From the NCBI GenBank assembly GCA_022781985.1, contig JALESH010000084.1, positions 1 to 35,693 on the forward strand: a DNA stretch of 35,693 nucleotides. Reading direction: 5' to 3'. The DNA is from Lachnospiraceae bacterium (GTDB lineage: Bacteria; Bacillota; Clostridia; Lachnospirales; Lachnospiraceae). Made by a program: the position numbers and the translations under genes. Of the stretch, positions 22,400 to 30,292 are shown piece by piece (within the stretch, counting starts at the first letter, position 1; each line of letters opens with the position of its first letter). The notes under the pieces were generated by a model, which saw only the letters and a list, made by a program, of their open reading frames with translations, made no database searches and was not told the origin of the DNA.

Positions 22400-22843
22400 T
22401 TACCTCCGGAAAATACCGGATCCGCGAACCTTATTCCTGTTATACTTGTAATTTGCCCTTCTCCTGGTCTCATTTACCATATCCCTCACCCTGGGGACGA
22501 TGATTTCATTTATAAATGGGTTGACCTCCAGGCACATTTCTGTCATTCTCCCTTCATAAAAATCCAAGATTGTTTTCGTATTTTCTTCTCCGAATACAAG
22601 TTTATAAATACTGTGCAGGATATGCCCTACCTTTTCCATGGTGATTTCCTTTTCCTTCTCACCCTTACATGCAGCCATCTCCTGGTAGGCCTTTGTGAGC
22701 TCTATGGACTTTTCATTCAGATTACGTGCCAGCATGGTGTCCGCATCCAGATACACCCTCAGCGTATGGACAACCTGATCATTTTCGTCCAGCAGCTCCA
22801 ACTCCTCATAGATTCTCTCTGTTCTTTTTGCCTGATATGCCAT
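22400..22843 (-). CDS. Tail assembly chaperone (Gp14-like)
   Basis: 147 residues, AGGAGG before ATG 22843. Contains YEELELLDENDQVVHTLRVY, a helical LNEKSIELTKAYQEM and HILHSIYKLVFGEENTKTIL, then a basic tail. Position between tail tube and Gp15 and the fold pattern fit the first tail assembly chaperone (DUF6673-like), which coats the tape measure during assembly. The family name is by position and general pattern; sequence signatures are weak. Confidence 0.78.
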   Translation of the reverse strand: MAYQAKRTERIYEELELLDENDQVVHTLRVYLDADTMLARNLNEKSIELTKAYQEMAACKGEKEKEITMEKVGHILHSIYKLVFGEENTKTILDFYEGRMTEMCLEVNPFINEIIVPRVRDMVNETRRRANYKYNRNKVRGSGIFRR

Positions 22844-22861
22844 GTACTGAACCTCCTATCA

Positions 22862-22882
22862 GGAGGGGCTACGGGCCCCTCC
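22862..22882 (-). other. Strong hairpin after the tail tube gene
   Basis: GGAGGGGC (22862-22869) pairs with GCCCCTCC (22875-22882) around a 5-base loop. No T run follows on the minus strand, so it is more likely to protect the 3' end of the abundant tail tube mRNA than to terminate. Confidence 0.65.
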
Positions 22883-22890
22883 ACTGTGCT

Positions 22891-23379
22891 TTATGTTGCA
22901 TCATCCGCAGGTGCTTCCTCTACTGTTCCAAGAAGCGGCCTGCCGTTACCATGTACGGTCACTGTCAGTGCGTTTGGCTGTCCAGCGTCACCATAGGCCG
23001 CTGTGATATTGGCCAGGGTAACGGGCCAGATAATGTATTTGTTCCCTCTCTGCAGTTTGATGTGGGTCTTCCTGGCGTCTCCGAATTTATATTGAACCTC
23101 TTCTGACAGGATGTAATCTGCAGCGGGATCACCATGCTTGCAGTCCCCTGTCAGTGTGAGGGTCAGCTGTCCGCCTGTCACCTCCGTGCTGCTCCAGCCC
23201 ATATCGCCATAATAAGCAGCCTGATAAAGAACCTCATTCAGGCTCTGTGAAATGTTTTTTGTGAGGGCCTTCAAGGATGCCCATGTGGCCTGCTCCGCTT
23301 TTGGTGTGGTATTGATGAATGGTTCTGTTTCATAGTTGATTTCCGGTGTTATCGTATTTACCGGCAAGATTTCTGCCAT
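22891..23379 (-). CDS. Major tail tube protein
   Basis: 162 residues, GGAGGG before ATG 23379. The start MAEILPVNTITPEINYETEP and later YGDMGWSSTEVTGGQLTLTL and DYILSEEVQYKFGDARKTHI fit the Firmicutes siphophage tail tube protein: mostly beta, rich in Thr and Gly. It polymerises into the tail tube around the tape measure. The following hairpin and its strong ribosome site fit high expression. Confidence 0.88.
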   Translation of the reverse strand: MAEILPVNTITPEINYETEPFINTTPKAEQATWASLKALTKNISQSLNEVLYQAAYYGDMGWSSTEVTGGQLTLTLTGDCKHGDPAADYILSEEVQYKFGDARKTHIKLQRGNKYIIWPVTLANITAAYGDAGQPNALTVTVHGNGRPLLGTVEEAPADDAT

Positions 23380-23404
23380 AATTTTCCCTCCCTTCCTTAT
23401 GGAA

Positions 23405-23794
23405 TCAATAATACAGTTTGCAGTTCAGGATGCAGGAATAATGGTAGGTACCGTCCTCATCCCGTCCAATTTTTGATGGTGCTTTTGCTGTTTCTGCATC
23501 CAGCCAGAAAAAGCCCTCCTTCTCCGGATATTTCTGCAGACGGTTGAAGTAAAAACAGATGGAATCCAACTGGCTGAGGCATCTTTGCTGATCTCTGTCA
23601 CGACAAAGGAAGAGGACCGGCACCACCTTCATCTCTTTTTTGTCATAATAACGGCTTTCTATAAATCCCTCCCCCAGTTCCGCATAAAGTCCTCCCTCCT
23701 TAGGAAGCTCCTTTAAGGACACGTGGTATGCCAGAGAACAGTTTTCCTCTGCCGTTTCTGCAACCAGAACAAGAAAATCTGCCAGCACGCTCAT
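23405..23794 (-). CDS. Minor capsid protein 3-like (tail terminator/completion)
   Basis: 129 residues, MSVLADFLVLVAETAEENCS; GGLYAELGEGFIESRYYDKK, VPVLFLCRDRDQQRCLSQLD and YSCILNCKLYY match the Minor_capsid_3 family, which caps the tail end joining the head. The start overlaps the previous stop by four bases, so translation is coupled. Located immediately before the tail tube gene as usual. Confidence 0.83.
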   Translation of the reverse strand: MSVLADFLVLVAETAEENCSLAYHVSLKELPKEGGLYAELGEGFIESRYYDKKEMKVVPVLFLCRDRDQQRCLSQLDSICFYFNRLQKYPEKEGFFWLDAETAKAPSKIGRDEDGTYHYSCILNCKLYY

Positions 23795-24198
23795 CCTCCA
23801 GCCCTCCTTTTCATTTCTGCCTGGAATACGCTCTTCCAGTCTTCTCCGTAAACGTCCTTTGCATACTTAGCCCATTCCATCCTGGCAAGTGCACTTGTGA
23901 AGGATATCTTTTCCGGGCCATAAGTGCGTTCAGTGGGATTTCCATGCATCACCTTCCCATGCCAGAGATACCTGGCATATGGAGTGTCCCACCTAAGGGT
24001 GAATTTTAAATCCACTGCACGATCGTCACTGTGATTGATTCCGCTGTCCTGTAACAATCCCTGGTCTATTGGCGAATGCTTTGTTGCATCCCTCAATGCC
24101 TGCATCCCCATCACTGTCAACGCGTCATTGCTTGCCGCTCTTAGTCTTGCCATGGCGGCCTGTGTGTTAAATGTCACCCTTGTGTTGATCCTTGGCAT
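23791..24198 (-). CDS. Minor capsid protein 2-like (head-tail joining)
   Basis: 135 residues from ATG 24198: MPRINTRVTFNTQAAMARLR, then MQALRDATKHSPIDQGLLQD and YARYLWHGKVMHGNPTERTY. This matches Minor_capsid_2 (neck/tail completion, HK97 gp10-like). The start lies inside the end of the previous gene by 32 bases; the ribosome site is weak, so translation is probably coupled. An upstream in-frame start would add about 15 residues that do not fit the family. Confidence 0.83.
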   Translation of the reverse strand: MPRINTRVTFNTQAAMARLRAASNDALTVMGMQALRDATKHSPIDQGLLQDSGINHSDDRAVDLKFTLRWDTPYARYLWHGKVMHGNPTERTYGPEKISFTSALARMEWAKYAKDVYGEDWKSVFQAEMKRRAGG

Positions 24199-24541
24199 AT
24201 CTAACCAACCCCATTTCATAATGATGCGGCTTACTGTCATCATACAGAATCTCTACTGTCTGCACCCTGTACATCTGGCCAAGGAACAGGAGGATATCAT
24301 CCTCCATAAATTCCATACCGGCAGGTCTGCTGTTACGGCAGTCATAGATCAGTGATGCAGCAAGCTGCACCTCCGCGTTATTTTTATCTCTTGCAACCTT
24401 TGATGAGGGCTCCATCCTGACATGCCGAAGTTCCGTTCCTTCTTCCAGTGTTTCATTCCCCCACTTATCTTCTCCAGCCACCCTGTATATTGTTGCGGAG
24501 TGGATAAGCAGTTTTTTTGGTATCGCCCTAATAGCCGCCAC
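24167..24541 (-). CDS. Minor capsid protein 1-like (head-tail stopper)
   Basis: About 124 residues. IPKKLLIHSATIYRVAGEDK, HVRMEPSSKVARDKNNAEVQ and MYRVQTVEILYDDSKPHHYE match Minor_capsid_1. The start is unusual: the only standard start near the family start is GTG 24541, which directly abuts GGGGAGG, while an ATT at 24532 lies at ideal distance (eight bases) from that site and would give MRAIPKKL, closer to the family. I keep GTG but note a possible ATT start. Confidence 0.83.
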   Translation of the reverse strand: MAAIRAIPKKLLIHSATIYRVAGEDKWGNETLEEGTELRHVRMEPSSKVARDKNNAEVQLAASLIYDCRNSRPAGMEFMEDDILLFLGQMYRVQTVEILYDDSKPHHYEMGLVRYAKDQHKGDI

Positions 24542-24917
24542 CTCCCCTATACATCAGTCCGGTAGGCATTAGGATCCGCTGCGCTCTGGGTGCATAACGG
24601 CAGCCGGAACCGGTTCCGCTGTCTGCCCCTGCTTTTGTGTAGGAAAATTTGCCCAGGGAAGCACTTAAAAGATCTGTGCCATTATCAGCATCACTTCCTC
24701 CGTTTGCATCCAGATACTCTATCTGTGCACATACAGCGTCCATGACTCTTTCCTGCATCATCTGCGGCATCATCCGGAATGAATCCGGGGAAAGGCGGTA
24801 TAAGGTCATTTCTTCCACCAATTCAGATGCACGATCCATCAGCTCTGGAAAATCTTCCTCCGTGATCGGCTCTCCATGGAAGGATTCCAGGTAATATTCC
24901 TGTGTCACATATCCCAT
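24528..24917 (-). CDS. Head-tail connector (gp6-like)
   Basis: 129 residues, MGYVTQEYYLESFHGEPITE; EEDFPELMDRASELVEEMTL and QERVMDAVCAQIEYLDANGG are the helical core of gp6-like/SPP1 gp15-like adaptors, followed by a Gly/Ser-rich loop and the conserved-type end RAQRILMPTGLMYRGGGGY. It forms the ring under the portal. Located right after the major capsid gene; it overlaps the stopper gene by 14 bases. Confidence 0.87.
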   Translation of the reverse strand: MGYVTQEYYLESFHGEPITEEDFPELMDRASELVEEMTLYRLSPDSFRMMPQMMQERVMDAVCAQIEYLDANGGSDADNGTDLLSASLGKFSYTKAGADSGTGSGCRYAPRAQRILMPTGLMYRGGGGY

Positions 24918-24935
24918 AATCCGCCTTCCCCTCCG

Positions 24936-25781
24936 TTAAGCATTCTTTTTTACCAGTACAGCAGCGGCTTTGGATACTTTGTGCGCATACACCTTACGAC
25001 CCTGTACAGCAGATGCCCCGATGTGTTTGCCGTCCTTCAAATCATTGATGGCCACAGGCACCGACCACTCTTCTACTCTGTGGCACCAGTCCCTGTGTCC
25101 TGCCACATATTCTGTAGTGGAAGACAGGTTATTGGTTTCATAGATCAAAAATCCTGCAATTTTCCCAAGCGCACCGGTCTGAATGACCTCTGCTCCGAGA
25201 GAGGAAGCGTTGACAAACTCAGGACTTTTCAAGATTAGTCCGTACACATGCGGCGTTACAAGGGCATATCTCCCCTCCTCCGGCACACCAGTATTTGACA
25301 GCCTTGTCCTGGCATCCACGAAGGACTCATAAACATTTGCTTTTGTCATAGGTGTCACATCGTCCAGTGCGGTACCCTCAGTCTCCAAGCATGCTACACC
25401 ATCTGTATCCAATGCAAGAGCCATGGAATATCCTGCGGAATCCAGCCTGTCCGCAACGATGCCGTCAGGCACAGCTGCAGCCTCGTACCCGTCAATCAAT
25501 TCATTCACATATTTATCCTTATCCACCAGAATCTTCAAATAGGTGGTTGCGCTTGTCCCCAGGGTACCGCCTGCTTTTTTGTCATAATCTCCTGTAGCCA
25601 CTTCTGTGTCCCTCACCACCAGGTTTACTGCACCTGCTTTTGGACTTCCTTCATAACGGCCGTTAAAACAGTAGGATGTTTTCAGGCTCTTCCGGAATTT
25701 CTTATCCACCAAAGCGGAATATCTTTCCCGCAATGTATGGTCTGCAAACAACTGCAGGTTCATCTTTTTGTTTCTGTGCAT
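24936..25781 (-). CDS. Major capsid protein
   Basis: 281 residues, AAGGAGGAG before ATG 25781. After a basic N terminus containing MNLQLFAD, the protein reads DKKFRKSLKTSYCFNGRYEG, VATGDYDKKAGGTLGTSATT, VNELIDGYEAAAVPDGIVAD and a C-terminal YVAGHRDWCHRVEEWSVPVA, consistent with a HK97-fold phage coat of the type that follows a DUF4355 scaffold. NLQLF|AD resembles the Prp cleavage motif of ribosomal L27 and phage 80alpha capsid, so the first 12 residues may be removed. It forms the shell. Confidence 0.88.
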   Translation of the reverse strand: MHRNKKMNLQLFADHTLRERYSALVDKKFRKSLKTSYCFNGRYEGSPKAGAVNLVVRDTEVATGDYDKKAGGTLGTSATTYLKILVDKDKYVNELIDGYEAAAVPDGIVADRLDSAGYSMALALDTDGVACLETEGTALDDVTPMTKANVYESFVDARTRLSNTGVPEEGRYALVTPHVYGLILKSPEFVNASSLGAEVIQTGALGKIAGFLIYETNNLSSTTEYVAGHRDWCHRVEEWSVPVAINDLKDGKHIGASAVQGRKVYAHKVSKAAAVLVKKNA

Positions 25782-25799
25782 TTACATCTCCTCCTTTTT

Positions 25800-26414
25800 C
25801 TATTTCAGATCCGGGTTCAGGGCATAAAATTTTGCCTCCACACCGGACATTTTTCTGGTACCGGATCCGCTATGGCGCTCCCCCCAGTTTCCTGTCTTTT
25901 TGCCGTCTTCATAAGGGTCTTCTGACCCTTTTTTGAAGGATGGATATTTTTCCACCACTTTTTCAATAGCATCTTCCAGGTCAAGGTCATGGTCTGATTC
26001 CATGTAGGCTCTGGCGATGGCGGCCACATCCTCTACAGCGTCTTTTGCCACACCGGCTTCATAGCAGGCTACTTTTACCTCAAGACTGGCAGCCTTGTTT
26101 ATTGCCTCCTGCTTCTCTGCATCTTCTTTATTCTCTTTTTTCCCGCTATCATCCGGTTCATCCTTTTTACCCGTATTTTTCTGCTGCTCTCTCTGCCATT
26201 TACGGCGTTCCCTTGCAATACGCTTTTTAATGGCTTCATCAATATCCTTTTGTGAAAACTTTTTCTCATCTTCATCGTCTTCGCCAGATTCATCATCCTC
26301 GGGGTCGTCACCCTCTCCGGTTTCATTTCCGTCTGTACCTTCATCTCCTGCGCTATCTGCAAAAATCTGCAGATCAATAGAACGATATTTTTTCAGCATG
26401 TTCATGTACTTCAT
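25800..26414 (-). CDS. Capsid scaffolding protein (DUF4355)
   Basis: 204 residues, GGAGG before ATG 26414. After KKYRSIDLQIFADS comes a very acidic linker (Asp/Glu-rich, about 20-50), then a coiled coil with FSQKDIDEAIKKRIARERRK, a Lys/Glu-rich middle and a C-terminal KMSGVEAKFYALNPDLK segment of the kind that binds the capsid. This is the DUF4355 scaffold architecture. DLQIFAD is a probable Prp site, matching the capsid N terminus. Directly upstream of the capsid gene. Confidence 0.9.
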   Translation of the reverse strand: MKYMNMLKKYRSIDLQIFADSAGDEGTDGNETGEGDDPEDDESGEDDEDEKKFSQKDIDEAIKKRIARERRKWQREQQKNTGKKDEPDDSGKKENKEDAEKQEAINKAASLEVKVACYEAGVAKDAVEDVAAIARAYMESDHDLDLEDAIEKVVEKYPSFKKGSEDPYEDGKKTGNWGERHSGSGTRKMSGVEAKFYALNPDLK

Positions 26415-26459
26415 TTCAAGTACCTCCTTTTTTCCGTTTAACGCCAGTTCGGCTCCGTG

Positions 26460-26750
26460 TTATTTGATTTGCACGTACTCACTGCCATAGACATCCTGTA
26501 TCCGGCAGATTCCAATAAAAAAAGAATCTATCAGAAGCTTTCCTTGCTCTGATAGATCCTCATATTCCAGTATTGTGTTTCCAGGTTCGATCCGAAAACT
26601 TACCTTGTCTCCTGTCAGGTCACACAGGCTGTGGATCAGGTTCTGTGTCAGCACTGATACAGCTGAGCAGATAATATCCCTGCCAGGTTCATCATATCCG
26701 GCATGGCCGGTTACGGAAACACTGTGTTTTGTTACGGTTACTTCAATCAA
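26460..26750 (-). CDS. prp: Prp-like cysteine protease, probable prohead protease
   Basis: 96 residues. VTGHAGYDEPGRDIICSAVS has the His16 and Cys28 dyad separated by 12 residues, as in ribosomal-processing cysteine protease Prp (YsxB/DUF464); LIHSLCDL and the C-terminal FFIGICRIQDVYG also fit. In staphylococci host Prp trims L27 and phage 80alpha scaffold/capsid after an LNLQFF motif. Here the gene is in the head operon right before scaffold and capsid that carry LQ[IL]FAD, so it is most likely the head maturation protease. The start is TTG 26750 with AGGAGG about 10 bases upstream; no ATG fits. Confidence 0.9.
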   Translation of the reverse strand: MIEVTVTKHSVSVTGHAGYDEPGRDIICSAVSVLTQNLIHSLCDLTGDKVSFRIEPGNTILEYEDLSEQGKLLIDSFFIGICRIQDVYGSEYVQIK

Positions 26751-26778
26751 TAGGCATCACCTCCTTAAAAATTTGTAG

Positions 26779-26809
26779 AAAAATACCACCGGCATTATGC
26801 ACGGTGGTA
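26779..26809 (-). terminator. Intrinsic terminator after the immunity gene
   Basis: On the minus strand TACCACCG (26809-26802), 10-base loop, CGGTGGTA (26791-26784), then five T (26783-26779). The immunity stop codon lies inside the loop. It divides the toxin-immunity cassette from the protease-scaffold-capsid genes. Confidence 0.83.
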
Positions 26810-27082
26810 CTGTAGTCTGTATTTTTCTGGAACGTCGATTTGTCGCGATTTAATAAAAGCCTCCACATTTTCAGGCGCAGAAACCTGAAAATATGACATT
26901 TCTCCGTCATCCATATGAATTATAATTGGTATATTGCCGTATTCTGCTACTTCTGGAGGAAAATCACGTCCCCAAAAAATCCAACCATTATCCAATTCAT
27001 TAATAGCAGAAATGCCACTTATTTCTTTTGTTTGCTCAAAATGATTGTATGCAATTTCGCAAGCCTGTAATAAATCAATCAT
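26795..27082 (-). CDS. Putative immunity protein for the MuF-like toxin
   Basis: 95 residues, MIDLLQACEIAYNHFEQTKE, DNGWIFWGRDFPPEVAEYGN, IPIIIHMDDGEMSYFQVSAP and a VPEKYR end. A small acidic alpha/beta protein with WIFWG and GNIPIII, reminiscent of YrhB/Imm35-type immunity proteins. It starts six bases after the toxin stop and ends in a terminator, and it shares the toxin domain's AT-rich composition. Assigned as immunity by position and general pattern; direct family membership is uncertain. Confidence 0.7.
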   Translation of the reverse strand: MIDLLQACEIAYNHFEQTKEISGISAINELDNGWIFWGRDFPPEVAEYGNIPIIIHMDDGEMSYFQVSAPENVEAFIKSRQIDVPEKYRLQYHRA

Positions 27083-27088
27083 TTTCCG

Positions 27089-28834
27089 TCACTCTCTTTC
27101 ACAAGCTGAAATACCCAAATCTGATATTTCCAGGTCATCAATCCTCCAGTATTCTATACTGTTCATGTAATCAAGTATGTTATCATTATACTTCACACCT
27201 GACTGAGGGTCAAGGAATACAATTTTACCATTAATCATTTCTGCCACAAAAGTATGTCCCTCGTTTCCCCTTCCATTCCACAGAGCTTTAATCTGTATTC
27301 TTGATTGATTTCCGTTTTTTTTCAAGAATTCTTCCATATTACTATTGGCATTTTCTCCTGCCGTATATAGAACTGCTTCTTTCCATCCATTTTCAGGATT
27401 TCTCTTTAATTTATTTATATACGCACCTGCTGTTACACAATAACCTCTTTTCCTCATTTCATATGCTATCACACAATTAGCACAATTTTCTCTGTACTGT
27501 CTTGCCTCTTTACTTTTGTCGAAAAAATTATTATTGAATTTAGGATTTACCATTTTTATGGAATCCATTTCCTTTTTCTCCATTCGCTTCCATGTTTTAG
27601 GCACACCATTATATTTCACATTAGACTGACGCTTATTCGCACCTATCGCCTCCGCGCTAATCCTCCTGTCAAACCCAACCACCTGCTCCCTGTCTTTTCT
27701 CCTATGCAAATCAGGATTCTGATTGACGTAAGATCTCAGTTTTGCCTCCTTTGCTTTTAGTTTCACAGCTGCAGACTCGAAGCCCTCCCTATCTCCGATC
27801 TGATCGTATAGCATACACTCCCTTTTCTGTTTCCTTACATCCCTTTCCATGGCACGCTGTACCTGAGTAGCTTTGTACAGCCTGTCATTCTCCTCCAGAT
27901 CCTCCGTAGGAAAATACCGGCGAACGCTTACCCCCTCTATGTATGGCCAGATATGGTGACGGCAGTTAATTCCCAGCAGGCCGTCAGGCTGCCCATAACT
28001 GGAACTGCTCCAGTGTGGGTATTTATCTGACTTGTTTTTTCGGTCAAAGATCTTTCCCTGATCCCTTGCGCATTTTGGCCTTGCCCCGGAGTGGCTGTCC
28101 ACCTCTACCAGATCGATCCCATAATCATCCGCCCTGGCCATCTGGATCTCTGCCGCCATGGTGTTTGATGTGGAGCGCATGGCCATGTTGATGTATGCCT
28201 CTGGTGTCCATTCTCTTCCCCTCCTGTCAACAAATGCAGGGATCCCTTTTTCATTGAATTCCCGGATGCATTTCCTTAGGGCCTGCTGACGTGATTCTGA
28301 GCCGATCACAACGGATGCCGCATGTTTGTTCAGGGCGTCAAGGAATCCCTGCTTCTCTGCGATCTCATCGGCTGTGGATGCCATGTTCTGCACAAATGAC
28401 TTATAGGCGTCTCTGGCCTTATAAAGCATAACTGTATTGCACAGGTTCATAACGTCTTTGGCCTGCCTGCGCATGGCGGTGGATACACGCTGCACATTCT
28501 GGCTCTTTCCTGCAGCCACTGCTTCCCCTGCAAGTCCGGCCCTTGACACCTGACGAAGTGCAGGCTCCACCTCGTCAAGCACCTTTTCTGCTACCTCTGT
28601 GAGCATCCTCTCAATTGCTGTCTGGGATAATCCTGTGGATCTTGCTATAATCTTGATATTCTCCCGGTTCAGTTTCCCAATTTCTGCCAGCTTTTTCAGT
28701 AGCCATTCATCTGTAGCGATGGGCTGTCCGTAGTCCTTACAGTGGCGGATGATATTTGCCATAAGCTCCTCTTCCAGATCCTGAAACACACCTGTAGGCA
28801 GGTCTGCAATCCGCTGTTTATCCAACTGGTTCAT
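27089..28834 (-). CDS. Minor capsid (MuF-like, Phage_min_cap2) protein with C-terminal papain-fold/glutamine deamidase toxin
   Basis: 581 residues. The N-terminal about 420 residues are a phage minor capsid protein 2 (MuF-like): VDSHSGARPKCARDQGKIFD and DGLLGINCRHHIWPYIEGVS are signature segments near residues 245-310. The last about 130 residues are different and AT-rich: ENCANCVIAYEMRKRGYCV (catalytic Cys near 450), EGHTFVAEMINGKIVFLDPQ (His near 527, Asp near 543), matching Tox-PL glutamine-deamidase papain-fold toxins. MuF-toxin fusions are known in temperate Firmicutes phages. Such a protein in the head could enter the cell with DNA, or act on competitors. The downstream small gene is the likely immunity. 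Confidence 0.9.
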   Translation of the reverse strand: MNQLDKQRIADLPTGVFQDLEEELMANIIRHCKDYGQPIATDEWLLKKLAEIGKLNRENIKIIARSTGLSQTAIERMLTEVAEKVLDEVEPALRQVSRAGLAGEAVAAGKSQNVQRVSTAMRRQAKDVMNLCNTVMLYKARDAYKSFVQNMASTADEIAEKQGFLDALNKHAASVVIGSESRQQALRKCIREFNEKGIPAFVDRRGREWTPEAYINMAMRSTSNTMAAEIQMARADDYGIDLVEVDSHSGARPKCARDQGKIFDRKNKSDKYPHWSSSSYGQPDGLLGINCRHHIWPYIEGVSVRRYFPTEDLEENDRLYKATQVQRAMERDVRKQKRECMLYDQIGDREGFESAAVKLKAKEAKLRSYVNQNPDLHRRKDREQVVGFDRRISAEAIGANKRQSNVKYNGVPKTWKRMEKKEMDSIKMVNPKFNNNFFDKSKEARQYRENCANCVIAYEMRKRGYCVTAGAYINKLKRNPENGWKEAVLYTAGENANSNMEEFLKKNGNQSRIQIKALWNGRGNEGHTFVAEMINGKIVFLDPQSGVKYNDNILDYMNSIEYWRIDDLEISDLGISACERE

Positions 28835-28838
28835 CCCA

Positions 28839-30284
28839 TCACCTTACGCTTTCTTCCGCATCCTCATCCGGTTTCTGTTTATCCGGATCATCTTCATCCC
28901 CCTGTGTCCAGTCCACATCCTGTGCGGTGATCTGGCTTTCATCTGCAATCAGCTGCAGTTCCTTTCCCGCTTCTTTCTCACTGCATTTATTAATTTCCAT
29001 TATGGCAGCTAACTTAGAGCGTAGTCCAGCCTGAACAAGCTTGATGTTACGGTCGATGGTGGCATTGCCATCTTCAATAATGGAATCGTCGAAGTCAACA
29101 GTAGCTTCCACCTCCCCATTCCCATCCAGAAAAGACACGGCCTTCACCAAAGCTATAATTGCATCTTTTACCGAAAGTTCATTTTTCCTAAGGTTCTGGT
29201 ACAGGTCATACTTGTCGCTTATGACCTCCGTTGCAGTTTTTACACCGGAAGATTGAAATTGGAACCTTCCTGTGCCAAGTCCGCACTTAAAGGAACACAG
29301 GTCAAGGGCTCTCTGTATGGCCAGCTCGTGCTCCTGGGCACGGATTTTCATGTCTATTTCCACCAGTTTGTTTTCATCCTGCCTGTCTGCCGGCATGGAG
29401 TAATAGATGTTATCCTCCGGGTCAAATACAGGAGCAGTAACACCATCCTTCTGCATCTGCATCCTTGCCAGAGTCAGTGGGACAAGGATACGTTTCTTGC
29501 CCAATACAAATTCATTTATGTAGCTGTCATACACAAGGTCGCAGCCTTTTATCTGGTCAATGGCATTGGCAAACACCGAGACACCCATGGGGCTGTCCAT
29601 ATCTATATTATTGCATATGTTTGGAGTAATGATCTGAAATAGTGGAATGGCCGATCCTGTGTCAATGACAGGAAGGACATCCTTCCTGTTCTCCATCTCC
29701 GTTCCGGATTCCACATCCACGTACCGGTTCTCTATGTAATAAATATCCGGTTTTTCACCATCCTCCTGCTTTCCCTTCCGGTGAATCTGAAGGTAGATGG
29801 ATTCCCTCCCATATTCTACACAGTAGGATCCAAAAGCGCACTCTGTAATTCTACCGCAATCCCAGCTGATCGGACGGATCATATCTGCACGTATGTAGTC
29901 TATGACCACTTGTCCATCTTTCTGATATTCTACAAATGCGCCAGTACCCAGAGCATAGGACAACTCAATGAGTTGGTTCCCTTTGACACGGAAGTTATTC
30001 CATTCCAGGATCTTATTTAGCCGATTGTCAAAGCTTCCTGCTTTGATGGCCACCTTTTCGTTCAATATCAGATTCGCCCAGTCCTCGGCCACTTTTTTGG
30101 CCATGCCAAGCTGGTTTCTATGCTCTTCCTTGGTCACTGTTCCGTTGAATATCTTATATTTATGGAATTTCTCTACATCCCCCTGGTACCATTCCATCCA
30201 TTCGTTTATGTGGACATAAACCGCATCCTTCGGAGGAGTGTAACCAATACTCCTTAGATATTCGCTGATTGATATATTTTTCAT
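28839..30284 (-). CDS. Portal protein (SPP1-type)
   Basis: 481 residues from ATG 30284 (AGGGGG upstream): MKNISISEYLRSIGYTPPKD, EWMEWYQGDVEKFHKYKIFN, then AKKVAEDWANLILNEKVAI and a central ELSYALGTGAFVEYQKDGQV, typical of Phage_prot_Gp6/SPP1 portals in Clostridia phages. The dodecameric portal forms the DNA channel. The C terminus is acidic and Asp-rich. It follows the terminase with a short gap and precedes the minor capsid/toxin gene. Confidence 0.92.
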   Translation of the reverse strand: MKNISISEYLRSIGYTPPKDAVYVHINEWMEWYQGDVEKFHKYKIFNGTVTKEEHRNQLGMAKKVAEDWANLILNEKVAIKAGSFDNRLNKILEWNNFRVKGNQLIELSYALGTGAFVEYQKDGQVVIDYIRADMIRPISWDCGRITECAFGSYCVEYGRESIYLQIHRKGKQEDGEKPDIYYIENRYVDVESGTEMENRKDVLPVIDTGSAIPLFQIITPNICNNIDMDSPMGVSVFANAIDQIKGCDLVYDSYINEFVLGKKRILVPLTLARMQMQKDGVTAPVFDPEDNIYYSMPADRQDENKLVEIDMKIRAQEHELAIQRALDLCSFKCGLGTGRFQFQSSGVKTATEVISDKYDLYQNLRKNELSVKDAIIALVKAVSFLDGNGEVEATVDFDDSIIEDGNATIDRNIKLVQAGLRSKLAAIMEINKCSEKEAGKELQLIADESQITAQDVDWTQGDEDDPDKQKPDEDAEESVR

Positions 30285-30292
30285 ACTTCCCC

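Noticed and set aside
22380-22410. Programmed frameshift between the two tail chaperone genes
   Set aside because: The second gene has its own GGAGG and ATG five bases after the first stop; no slippery heptamer was seen.
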